Position numbers and translations under genes: made by a program. This document shows, piece by piece, positions 54,994 to 62,896 of a DNA stretch of 64,000 nucleotides; the stretch's first letter is position 1; each line of letters opens with the position of its first letter. The stretch covers positions 124,001 through 188,000 of the forward strand of contig CACETF010000002.1 in NCBI GenBank assembly GCA_902562425.1, given 5' to 3'. Origin of the DNA: Porticoccaceae bacterium (GTDB lineage: Bacteria; Pseudomonadota; Gammaproteobacteria; Pseudomonadales; Porticoccaceae). The notes beneath the pieces are model-generated. The model was not told where the DNA came from, searched no databases, and saw nothing but the letters and a program-made list of their open reading frames with translations.

Positions 54994-55719
54994 CTAGTGG
55001 ATAGCGCTCATGCTGCTACGCCAATCATTTAGAACCTGAAAACGAACCTCTTTAAGTGACGGCAAGGCCCCGAGTTCAAAGGATTCGATACATATCAAGT
55101 GGTATCCATTCGCTGATCTTATTGGTTCGCTCCAACATGGTAATGATTGGGTATTGGAGGCGAGAGATAAGATTTTATTTCCGGCGTCTTCGCCGAAGAG
55201 TTCCTCAAGTCTAACACTTGTAATTTCCTCATAATAATCAAGCAGAGGATTTGGGTCGCCGGTGGGAATAATTCCTCGTTTGCTTGCGGACAGGTCTTTC
55301 AAAGCAGCCTCATATGCTTTTCCGCCTCGAGCTGAAATCGCGTATGTTACTTGTCTGAGTGATATTAAGGAATTTTCTCGGTAATCCTCTTGGTTGAGTT
55401 TAAAAAAGTTTTGAAGCTCAGATTCTGTAGGCTCTAAATTGGTGGTGACTGTTTTGGTCAGTCGGACTAGACGTTTTTCCAGACTACTTTCAGCAAGCTG
55501 TTCATTGACTGTTTGCGGAGATTCGAAGAGTTCTTGCTCTTGTTTTATTGATAATTTATTTTCAATATTAGTTTGTAATGTATCCAATATTCCGAGTTCT
55601 ATTTTTGGTGCTGCTAAATGTGGCAATTTCGATTGCTGGTCGGTGTACATTTTTGGGATCAAAAAGAAACAAAGGATTAAACCAACAATCAAAAACGGGA
55701 TTAAAGGCTCAATCTTCAT
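54994..55719 (-). CDS. Membrane-anchored parvulin-type (PpiC) peptidyl-prolyl isomerase
   Basis: 241 residues with one N-terminal helix (LIPFLIVGLILCFFLIP), a helical/coiled periplasmic part (residues 40-100) and a C-terminal parvulin domain (LRQVTYAISARGGKAYEAAL, WSEPIRSANGYHLICIES, LPSLKEVRFQVLNDW). The N-terminal chaperone part of SurA/PpiD is missing. Isomerase activity is likely but the conserved His pattern is weak. Last gene of the VWA/TolQ operon, 44 bases after the M48 protease gene, and perhaps a foldase for its exported proteins. Confidence 0.75.
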   Translation of the reverse strand: MKIEPLIPFLIVGLILCFFLIPKMYTDQQSKLPHLAAPKIELGILDTLQTNIENKLSIKQEQELFESPQTVNEQLAESSLEKRLVRLTKTVTTNLEPTESELQNFFKLNQEDYRENSLISLRQVTYAISARGGKAYEAALKDLSASKRGIIPTGDPNPLLDYYEEITSVRLEELFGEDAGNKILSLASNTQSLPCWSEPIRSANGYHLICIESFELGALPSLKEVRFQVLNDWRSSMSAIH

Positions 55720-55763
55720 GATTAAAGTGCGCGCATCATCTGCATATCATTTGTGAATCAATT

Positions 55764-57200
55764 TCACTGTCGAAATACCTTTACTATTTCCCCCGCCTGC
55801 GGTTCTCCAGTAGGATACAGGCCGTTTATAACTCTGAGGGTGTCCACATCATTTTTCGAGAGACTGAACGCCTTCGCTAAGCCGTCAAAAGTGGTATTAG
55901 CTGTCGCTTTAACGTAGTGAATGCGTTGAGGCCTCTGGCCAGCTATTTCGGCTTGCGAAATCGGCCTGAAAGTGTTTATGGCCTGCAAGAATAATTTATC
56001 TTGCTCGACGAAGTCGGTGCCTTCATCAGTTTTCCCTTCGAAAACATATGCGCTCAACTTATAATAAATCACGGCAACGCGGGTAATTGATTGTTGTTTT
56101 TTGGTTGCATCATAACTTGAGACCAGTCCCGTGAACCCTTTCAAACGCGATGGCGCGATTTCCTCTCCATTTTTAATTTCAGAAATGTTCAGTTGATTAT
56201 AAAGATACTCTTCGGGAGTTTGAGCAGTCCTCGCTAAACGCGACATACTCAGTGTTGAAAGACCGTCAGTTCCTTTCCCCACAGTGGCTTTGGGCGCGGT
56301 GCCGCGCGCATGCTCCCAACCCTCCGGATAATCAAACCTGACGCGCCACGTTAAGTCTGAAAAACGCTCTTTGGGTATGTCTTTAGCAAGGAAATTTTCA
56401 CCCCAGATCAAGTTCTGTGTGAGAGCTCTGTATTTTTCAGCGCCATTTCCACGGGTGCGATCAATCGTGAGTTTTTTTGCACGAGAAACTACTGCTCTTA
56501 AACGTGCATCGTTTCGAGGGTGTGATGCGAAAACACCGTGATAAGTAGGCCTTATTGCCCCTTTCCTTTTTGCTTGATCTTTTTGAAGCGTTTCGAAATC
56601 CTTCATGATGGATAGCATTGAAATCATTTGATCAACATCATAACCAAGCTTCGCCATGTACTCTGCACCGCTCTGGTCTGCTTCAAGCTCATGATTGCGA
56701 CCCATTGAGCGAACTTTGGAATTACCATAGGCCATTCCAGCTTCATATACCTCGTTACTATTAGCCAAGATTGCAGCAACGGTCGATAGGACTTGAGTAG
56801 CGGTACCGCTCTTCGACTGCTTATTAATATGTCCCCGAGTCACATGTGCTACCTCATGTGCAATTACAGAAACAAGCTGAGCCTCGTTGCTGACATAGTT
56901 TAAAAGTCCTCGATTAATGTAAACGAAGTTGTCTGCCGTAGCAAAAGCATTAAGAGCGGGATCATCAAGTAAGCTAAATATGAATTTCTCGCCAGCCATC
57001 TCTGATACTGATACAACCTCAGCTCCCAAGTTTTCGATATAGGAAGTAAGCTGTGGATTATTTAACAATGGTGTGCGCTTTAATAGTTCCTCATATTGTT
57101 TTTGGCCGCTGGAGACAGATAGGCCTGTTTGCGATGCTAAAAATGCCGTTGCGAAAACGGTTATTTTAGTAAAACAATTGAAGTTTCGGATTACAGACAT
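55764..57200 (-). CDS. Periplasmic M48-family metalloprotease with LysM-like C terminus
   Basis: 478 residues: signal peptide (to ~30), M48 domain with the zinc motif HEVAH (VIAHEVAHVTRGHINKQS) and the third ligand in ELEADQSGAEYM, then a middle domain (VRFDYPEGWEHARGT region) and a C-terminal LysM-like module (VKATANTTFDGLAKAFSLSK to AGEIVKVF). Its domain order resembles BepA/LoiP-like quality-control proteases of the outer membrane, with a different C-terminal part from BepA's TPR. Placed 23 bases after a lipoprotein gene in the VWA/TolQ operon. Confidence 0.9.
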   Translation of the reverse strand: MSVIRNFNCFTKITVFATAFLASQTGLSVSSGQKQYEELLKRTPLLNNPQLTSYIENLGAEVVSVSEMAGEKFIFSLLDDPALNAFATADNFVYINRGLLNYVSNEAQLVSVIAHEVAHVTRGHINKQSKSGTATQVLSTVAAILANSNEVYEAGMAYGNSKVRSMGRNHELEADQSGAEYMAKLGYDVDQMISMLSIMKDFETLQKDQAKRKGAIRPTYHGVFASHPRNDARLRAVVSRAKKLTIDRTRGNGAEKYRALTQNLIWGENFLAKDIPKERFSDLTWRVRFDYPEGWEHARGTAPKATVGKGTDGLSTLSMSRLARTAQTPEEYLYNQLNISEIKNGEEIAPSRLKGFTGLVSSYDATKKQQSITRVAVIYYKLSAYVFEGKTDEGTDFVEQDKLFLQAINTFRPISQAEIAGQRPQRIHYVKATANTTFDGLAKAFSLSKNDVDTLRVINGLYPTGEPQAGEIVKVFRQ

Positions 57201-57223
57201 TTTATTACCTGAATAATACTTTT

Positions 57224-57868
57224 TTAATTGAATATTGCCTCTAGCTGCGAGGAAAGTCCTTTACAAGCGTCACTTTTTACCGGCGTCAAAAGCGGAATAG
57301 GGGCGATGGCACCTATGAGGTATGAGGTGCCTTCAGAATCGACTCGAACGCGCGCTACTTCACTCACATCTGATAGATCCCAAACGATTGCCTCATAGAC
57401 AGATGCCTTGTCCCATGTTGCAAAACCAAAACATCCCGCGCCTCCCGGACCTGCCGCACAACTTATAGAACCGTTTCGGTCGAGCGTTTCTGTTGAACCG
57501 TCTAACCATACCAAGAATCGTATTCCTCTTTCTGTTATTGCTTTATTAATTAAAGGCTCCTGTATGAGTTGTCGCATGCGAAGTAATCCCTTCGGCGCCG
57601 TTCTGGGTTCAAGCCAAGGATACAAGGCGTCAATTAGCCTGCGTTCAGGTAAAACATTTAGGCTAAGCGATCGTAACTTGTCGCCTACACAGGCAACAAA
57701 TTCATCGTCTGTTTCATAATGTCCAGCATCTCTGCGTCCAAGGAGCGCGATAGTCTCCTCACTACTCACTGTTACTCCTTCATCAAAACTTCGATATTCG
57801 TCTATGGTTGTAGTGGTGTTGCAAGCGGTCAGTATGAAAATTAATATGCAAATTATCACAAGCGGCAT
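57224..57868 (-). CDS. Lipoprotein of unknown function in the VWA/TolQ operon
   Basis: 214 residues. Signal peptide with lipobox LTAC (IICILIFILTACNTT); a mature domain with several Gly/Cys-containing loops (ISCAAGPGGAGCFGFATWD) and strands (SVYEAIVWDLSDVSEVARVRV, GTSYLIGAIAPIPLLTP). The residue after the lipid Cys is Asn, so sorting to the outer membrane is likely. No family recognised. Three bases after the preceding lipoprotein gene. Confidence 0.8.
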   Translation of the reverse strand: MPLVIICILIFILTACNTTTTIDEYRSFDEGVTVSSEETIALLGRRDAGHYETDDEFVACVGDKLRSLSLNVLPERRLIDALYPWLEPRTAPKGLLRMRQLIQEPLINKAITERGIRFLVWLDGSTETLDRNGSISCAAGPGGAGCFGFATWDKASVYEAIVWDLSDVSEVARVRVDSEGTSYLIGAIAPIPLLTPVKSDACKGLSSQLEAIFN

Positions 57869-57871
57869 GTG

Positions 57872-58480
57872 TTACGATCTCCGTGATTTCTCTCTAAGAT
57901 GTCTTTCGACTGATGGAATCCTATAAAAATCAAGACTAAGTTTGGCACCAATATCGCGGAGGGCAGCCCTGATGGCAGAACCTATAGCCTTGTCTTTCTG
58001 TAACATAAATGAGTCGGACGTTTTTCCATACACCGGCATGAACCAGTTATCGATAAGGTTCCCCTCAACGTCAGTAAGCCTGAGATTGTATTTGATCCAA
58101 ATTTCATAGACATTTAGATAGTTTTGAGAGGGGACTGCGATTTGCGTCTCTACTACCGTGGGATAAATAATAATATCTGGCGACTGTTCTATCTTTTCTT
58201 CTGAATCAAAAAAATCTACCGTGTCGAACAAAGCCGAGAAGGTTTTCCGCATAATATTTTCTTGGGCGCTCCCAATTGATAGCATCGTTTTGCTACTGGG
58301 CTTTGCAACATAATTTGAAAATTCTGGTGTGAAAATTACCACAGCATAAAAGGCACGCGATGGTGCCAGAAGTTCGGGGAAACTCTCCTCGGAAAGCACT
58401 TGCGTGGTTCCACCGCATCCTTTGACGATTAACGCGATACATATAATGGTAACAAAAAAAAACGGATGCTGATTGCGCAT
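57872..58480 (-). CDS. Lipoprotein of unknown function in the VWA/TolQ operon
   Basis: 202 residues; lipobox VKGC (IICIALIVKGCGGTT). The mature part (FYAVVIFTPEFSNYVAKPSS, IIIYPTVVETQIAVPSQNYL, IWIKYNLRLTDVEGNLIDNW) is an alpha/beta pattern reminiscent of YajG/LpoB-type or transport-auxiliary lipoproteins (DxxxxYxLxLTDxxG), but no family is certain. Thirteen bases after the VWA gene. Gly follows the lipid Cys, compatible with outer-membrane sorting. Confidence 0.78.
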   Translation of the reverse strand: MRNQHPFFFVTIICIALIVKGCGGTTQVLSEESFPELLAPSRAFYAVVIFTPEFSNYVAKPSSKTMLSIGSAQENIMRKTFSALFDTVDFFDSEEKIEQSPDIIIYPTVVETQIAVPSQNYLNVYEIWIKYNLRLTDVEGNLIDNWFMPVYGKTSDSFMLQKDKAIGSAIRAALRDIGAKLSLDFYRIPSVERHLREKSRRS

Positions 58481-58493
58481 ATCGGTACCTAAA

Positions 58494-59483
58494 CTAATTT
58501 AAGCTGTTTAATCCAACGAAGGTGCCACCATTGTTATAGCTTAATTCTCTCATCAGTGCTGCAAATTTAATCGCACCAGCTCCTGGATCTCTTCCTGTAG
58601 TAAACTGTACAGGGAACCCTATCGCATGAATTCTTGCGAGACCACCAATTGTACGATCAATTTGATTAATTTGATTCACCATGTCAACGACACGCTTGAC
58701 CGACCGACCTTGGAAGTCGTCACCTAATATATATATACTAATTTTTCTATCTCGCTCGTAAAAGTCGCGCAGCGCTTCTTCTATGCCTTCCACAGGGCTG
58801 GAATTACTGAACGGAGCCCATTGTTGCAACGTTCTCACGATGTCAGCTCTCTGATCAGGATTATCTTTAATCCACTGACCTCGATAGGCGTCATACATAT
58901 ATTGTCCCATATCATTGAGCACTTGAAGACCTTTTACTTCTGGGTATACATCTAAAATGTTGATCATTTCTTTTTGTACCTTTTCCCACGCCCTACTTTG
59001 CATACTGCCAGATGTATCTATTACGAAAATAATGTATTCACTATCGGCGGGAATCCCGCCTACAAGATCGTTTTGACTAACAGAGCCAGCCTCTTGTAGA
59101 CGAAGCATTTCCTCAGAGAGCACCTGTTGTACTAGTTTCAGTTGTTCTTTCTCTTGGGCTAATGATTGAGCATTTTTAGTTGCTTGGGCCCTGGCAGAAG
59201 CTAGTTGCGCCTGCAAACGGGCGATTCTTTCCCGAAGCTGTGAAAGCTGCTCCTGCTGGGAAACTAGTTGTTCTTCCAATAGGACAGTATCTCCCCTTAT
59301 GTCAAACAGTTCGAGCTGAAAAGCCTTGAGTGAACCTACTAGTTGATCCTTCATATCTTCGATTGTGGCCGGATCACCAATTCTTGCGATCACAAGAAGG
59401 AGTACAATAGCCCCGAAACCGCAGCTGATTACGTCCAAGAATGCCAAGCTCGCCTCGGAGGTTTGACGCCTTTTAGATTTCAT
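58494..59483 (-). CDS. VWA-domain protein 1 with ExbD/TolR-like membrane helix
   Basis: 329 residues. N terminus: basic, then a helix SLAFLDVISCGFGAIVLLLV (residues 13-32) with a single acidic residue, D17, near its start. Residues ~50-135 are a heptad-rich coiled coil (LVSQQEQLSQLRERIARLQA and on). Residues ~148-329 are a von Willebrand A domain with a full MIDAS start D156-TSGSM and a second metal motif in ILGDDFQGRS. Stator partners of proton channels (TolR, ExbD, MotB) have just such a helix with one Asp and no signal peptide. Twenty-seven bases after the second VWA gene. Confidence 0.88.
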   Translation of the reverse strand: MKSKRRQTSEASLAFLDVISCGFGAIVLLLVIARIGDPATIEDMKDQLVGSLKAFQLELFDIRGDTVLLEEQLVSQQEQLSQLRERIARLQAQLASARAQATKNAQSLAQEKEQLKLVQQVLSEEMLRLQEAGSVSQNDLVGGIPADSEYIIFVIDTSGSMQSRAWEKVQKEMINILDVYPEVKGLQVLNDMGQYMYDAYRGQWIKDNPDQRADIVRTLQQWAPFSNSSPVEGIEEALRDFYERDRKISIYILGDDFQGRSVKRVVDMVNQINQIDRTIGGLARIHAIGFPVQFTTGRDPGAGAIKFAALMRELSYNNGGTFVGLNSLN

Positions 59484-59510
59484 GTATCGACCTCGAATCG
59501 ATTGAGCATT

Positions 59511-60569
59511 TTATGGCCAGTCCCGAGAGGGGGCAATAAAGGCTCCCTGAGTATTTAAAGCGAGTTGCCAAAATAAGGCTGCAGCCTCTGGGTCGCCCTC
59601 CATTGGAAATAGTATTGTGTTAACCGGGATTCCATCGGGTATCTTCTTGATTGCATTTTGAAAGTATTTTCTTCTTTGGTCACCGTCAACCATCGAGGAG
59701 GAGGGTGGACGTGCACCCTGTGTTGGTAAACCATCAGTAAGAATAAAGATATTGTCTGGAGATTGGTCAAAGTTATTTATGCTTACCACCGCATTTTCTA
59801 AACTTGTGCCTGCTGCAGGAGCGAAAGCACGCAGGCCCTCTACTGCACGTTCTACTGACAATGAGTCGGCGGCGTCTAGCCATTCTCCATCGGTGCCGTT
59901 AATGGCAGCTGATACCGACGTATTAAAGATGTACAACTGAAATCTGCTACTAGCGGGGAGCTGTGCCAACAACCATTCTACTGTACTCATTGTCCAAACC
60001 CATTTTGGAGCAGATTGACGTTGTTGAATATCCATATTGCGTCGGATAATAGCATTAACGACATTATCCGCTAACATACTGGCCGAACCATCCACAAATA
60101 TCAACACGCGCTCACCACCCAGTTTCAGACCTGTTAAGTACTGCCGGTTACCATCCCCGACAAATTCTCTAACCTTATCGCCATACTCAATATCTTCAAG
60201 CTCTGCGGTTTCTTTTTCGAGTATTTCTACTTGACGTCGAAGTTCATCGATTTCTTCTTGCGGATCGATTTGAGTACTAGTTTCTGCCTCTTCTAATTCG
60301 GTGATAACCCGTCTTGATAGTCCTTGTGCTTCGATCATTTTGGTTTCTAATACCTCAAGGCTATTCAGGAGTGCCGCTTTTTGTTCTTCGGCTACTTGAA
60401 GATCTTTTTTCAACAACTCCATTTCAGCCGCAGCGTTCGTATTTGGGTTTTGCACCTCTGATGCGCTGTGCCTAAAAATTAAAAAAAGGAGGGTGACGGC
60501 TCCAAACCCACAAGCCATAATGTCCAAAAAGGACAAACTTAACGCGACATTTCGGCGTTGTTTAGGCAT
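59511..60569 (-). CDS. VWA-domain protein 2 with ExbD/TolR-like membrane helix
   Basis: 352 residues from ATG 60569, which has GAGG six bases upstream; it overlaps the end of the upstream gene by eight bases. The layout repeats that of the next gene: helix LSLSFLDIMACGFGAVTLLF with D16, a coiled coil (residues ~45-130), then a VWA domain with MIDAS D160-GSAS (FVDGSASM) and the TDG motif in IFILTDGLPTQGARP. The two share the FLDxxxCGFGAxxLL signature but differ in the rest, so they are old paralogues. They may form a heterodimer in one complex. Confidence 0.88.
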   Translation of the reverse strand: MPKQRRNVALSLSFLDIMACGFGAVTLLFLIFRHSASEVQNPNTNAAAEMELLKKDLQVAEEQKAALLNSLEVLETKMIEAQGLSRRVITELEEAETSTQIDPQEEIDELRRQVEILEKETAELEDIEYGDKVREFVGDGNRQYLTGLKLGGERVLIFVDGSASMLADNVVNAIIRRNMDIQQRQSAPKWVWTMSTVEWLLAQLPASSRFQLYIFNTSVSAAINGTDGEWLDAADSLSVERAVEGLRAFAPAAGTSLENAVVSINNFDQSPDNIFILTDGLPTQGARPPSSSMVDGDQRRKYFQNAIKKIPDGIPVNTILFPMEGDPEAAALFWQLALNTQGAFIAPSRDWP

Positions 60570-61845
60570 CAACCACCTCAATGAGTATGAGCTGGTGTTT
60601 GTCTATATGGAGAGATTCGCCGGGTAGTGCTCGGTTTGGTAGAAGAGCATAAAGGCCCTCTTTTTTGTGAGTTATCAGGAGATTGCCGTCTTCCAAAGAT
60701 AAAACCAAATCAGCATTGGTAACCTGATTTTTGGCAATCAACAACTGATCTCGCGAAATCGTGAAGCCTAGGGCACAGCTGAGAGGCCATGCGCATTTGT
60801 CGTAAAGCAGGTGTGTCGCGATCCGTCCTCGCGACTTGTTTTTCTGGATGGACCCCACATGTTTGGATTGATCGATAATTTGCGAGAGTAAAACTTGGTT
60901 TAGCCGTTTGAGAGGTTTTTCCTCTCGCTGCGCTTGAATTGCAAGTCGCATGCATTTTCTTTCAATTAAAGAGTCCTCCAGCACTTTTACTTCTCTTAAT
61001 GCTGGACATAACAATTTTAGCAGGCCACTTTGAGGCGTTAAACACAATTCCTCAGTCTCGTAATCCTTTAAAACGACTTTTAATGCCTCGAATTTTAGGT
61101 CGAGCATTTGTTGAATGTGTTTGAGATTTAAATGCAATGAGAAGTTCGAGTCAGGAGACTTAATATCAATCATAGCCTCTGAACTCGTTTTGAATTTTTC
61201 TAATGTGCTTGGTAGCTCATTGAATAGGTTCTGCTGAGTAATTGCAGAGTGCATTGGATCGTAACGTGTGGCTAGGACAGAACGCTCTGAGATATACCTT
61301 GCGCAATTTTTCAATAGTTGAAGCGCACCAATGTCTGAAACGACCTCAGATTTTAGAATTTGCAGGTATTGTCCTGTGCGCTTTAGGTGAGAAATCACAG
61401 TTTGATGCCCGTGTAGTTGGATTACTGCGCGGTGATAGTCTTCAGCGTACAAGAGAGCGTTTTCGATGACCCCACAGATTTTGGCCGGAACTGCCTCGAT
61501 AAGGCCCAACAGAAGCTTGAGCCGGTCGTTATTGAAGCTGCCAGGGATAGCAACCAAGAGCTCAGGTGAGTCGATATTTGAGAGCAACTCGGCGAGTTGA
61601 AAAAAAGATAGATCTGCATGGTGTCTCGCGTAGCGCCTTGGTTCATCAAAGGTTTTTTCATCCAACTGATCCCAGTGTCTTGTGTAGCTGTTTTGCGGTT
61701 CCAACCATGTAAGCCGTCGCGCTTCTTCTCCTGAAATCAGCCCTACCTCAGAAATATGCACATAAGTGGGTGATTCGTACTTCCGCTCATCCTCAACAAA
61801 CATCTGGAGGCTCTGTCCATTAAAAACCACCGTTGCCAATGTCAT
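60562..61845 (-). CDS. ASKHA/Hsp70-like cytoplasmic protein of the VWA/TolQ operon
   Basis: About 427 residues, no signal peptide or membrane helix. The N-terminal ~150 residues resemble Hsp70-like ATPase segments: VHISEVGLISGEEARRLTWL, SPELLVAIPGSFNNDRLKLL, and LGLIEAVPAKICGVIENALL follow the order of an actin-like fold. The C-terminal ~60 residues (ADLVLSLEDGNLLITHKKEG, PGESLHIDKHQLILIEV) look like a small beta-sandwich, perhaps FHA-like. Phosphate-loop residues are not clear, so ATPase activity is uncertain. Start ATG 61845; GTG 61854 just inside the upstream gene's stop is also possible. Overlaps the next VWA gene. Confidence 0.7.
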   Translation of the reverse strand: MTLATVVFNGQSLQMFVEDERKYESPTYVHISEVGLISGEEARRLTWLEPQNSYTRHWDQLDEKTFDEPRRYARHHADLSFFQLAELLSNIDSPELLVAIPGSFNNDRLKLLLGLIEAVPAKICGVIENALLYAEDYHRAVIQLHGHQTVISHLKRTGQYLQILKSEVVSDIGALQLLKNCARYISERSVLATRYDPMHSAITQQNLFNELPSTLEKFKTSSEAMIDIKSPDSNFSLHLNLKHIQQMLDLKFEALKVVLKDYETEELCLTPQSGLLKLLCPALREVKVLEDSLIERKCMRLAIQAQREEKPLKRLNQVLLSQIIDQSKHVGSIQKNKSRGRIATHLLYDKCAWPLSCALGFTISRDQLLIAKNQVTNADLVLSLEDGNLLITHKKEGLYALLPNRALPGESLHIDKHQLILIEVVDA

Positions 61846-61854
61846 ACCTCGCAC

Positions 61855-62646
61855 CTAGACTTTTAGGAAACGGAGTAGTTGGATTTCACAGTGACGCTGT
61901 GAATCATGGACGAGGCGCTCCTGGATCAATTGGAGTTGGTGCATAAAAAACATTACCACCATGCTGATTAGTAGCGCGACAAATGTAGAATTAAATGCAA
62001 CTCCAAGGCTACTGGTAACGCCAGCGATATTTCCTTGCATGGCTTCATGGGCTTGACCCAGCGCTGCACCGATCCCTCTTACAGTACCAATGAAGCCAAT
62101 CGACGGTATCGCCCAAGTAATATATCGGATCATCGATAATTCTGAGTCAAGGCGTTCGCTCTCAGTATCACATACTGCAGCCACTGCGTCGTTTGCAGAC
62201 TGAATGTTGCCAGTCATCTGGAAGCGCATGAGCGCTGATTGTAACGCTCGTGGAAGCAATAGGTTACGTTGTTCTTCTGACAACGATTCAAGGGGTTTTG
62301 TAAATTGATCTACGTCCTCGACCAGTATTCTTGATCCCTCCCTCACGTTGATCAATGCCCGGTTTAAAATAGCCTGCTCTTTGAGGACAGACCGAGCTTT
62401 GTACCCCATAATGGCGGCGGCCCAAACCATAAGTATGAAACAGGATTCCTGTTCAAGATCCTTGATTACGACAAAGATTGAGCGAGGCACCACATAGTTC
62501 CCGTCCTCTGAGGCCCGTTCTGCGTGTTGACGGATAATCACATCTGCATTAGGTCTGACCAAAGTCACAAAAATTGTATGTATAACGATAAACGCAAGTA
62601 GCAATGTTACTAATTGGTAGTACAACTCGTTCGTATCTCTTTTCAT
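61855..62646 (-). CDS. MotA/TolQ/ExbB-family proton channel subunit
   Basis: 263 residues with four helices (about 11-30, 68-84, 173-192, 207-238). The last two carry the family signature: WAIPSIGFIGTVRGIGAALG and GVTSSLGVAFNSTFVALLIS. The long loop between helices 2 and 3 is cytoplasmic in relatives. Such pentamers surround a dimer of an Asp-helix protein and turn proton flow into motion or force. The only Asp-helix proteins here are the two VWA proteins. Its stop abuts the next gene. Confidence 0.92.
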   Translation of the reverse strand: MKRDTNELYYQLVTLLLAFIVIHTIFVTLVRPNADVIIRQHAERASEDGNYVVPRSIFVVIKDLEQESCFILMVWAAAIMGYKARSVLKEQAILNRALINVREGSRILVEDVDQFTKPLESLSEEQRNLLLPRALQSALMRFQMTGNIQSANDAVAAVCDTESERLDSELSMIRYITWAIPSIGFIGTVRGIGAALGQAHEAMQGNIAGVTSSLGVAFNSTFVALLISMVVMFFMHQLQLIQERLVHDSQRHCEIQLLRFLKV

Positions 62647-62671
62647 TATTTAATCCAATTCTTTGGCAGTT

Positions 62672-62896
62672 TTATATATCTGCAGGCAAGGGTACGGGAA
62701 AATCCTCTGATATTTCTTCAGAGGGCTTAAACTCATCTTTATTTGGCTCCTCATTGATCCTTCCTTCTTTTTCAGTGCTATTTTTTATCTCCGATTCAAC
62801 CGCTTCTTGATCGTCTTTTCTTTCCTCATCAGAGTCGGCCAAGGAGGAGAAAAAAAACAGTGTTGGGATTGTGAATGACAAGATAATCCTGATCAT
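62672..62896 (-). CDS. Small acidic exported protein
   Basis: 74 residues: signal peptide (MIRIILSFTIPTLFFFSSLA) then a charged, Glu/Asp/Lys-rich, probably unstructured tail ending FPVPLPADI. ATG 62896 overlaps the stop of the FGE-fold gene by one base, and the channel gene follows after 25 bases. Unknown; its packing in the operon supports a real gene. Confidence 0.65.
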   Translation of the reverse strand: MIRIILSFTIPTLFFFSSLADSDEERKDDQEAVESEIKNSTEKEGRINEEPNKDEFKPSEEISEDFPVPLPADI

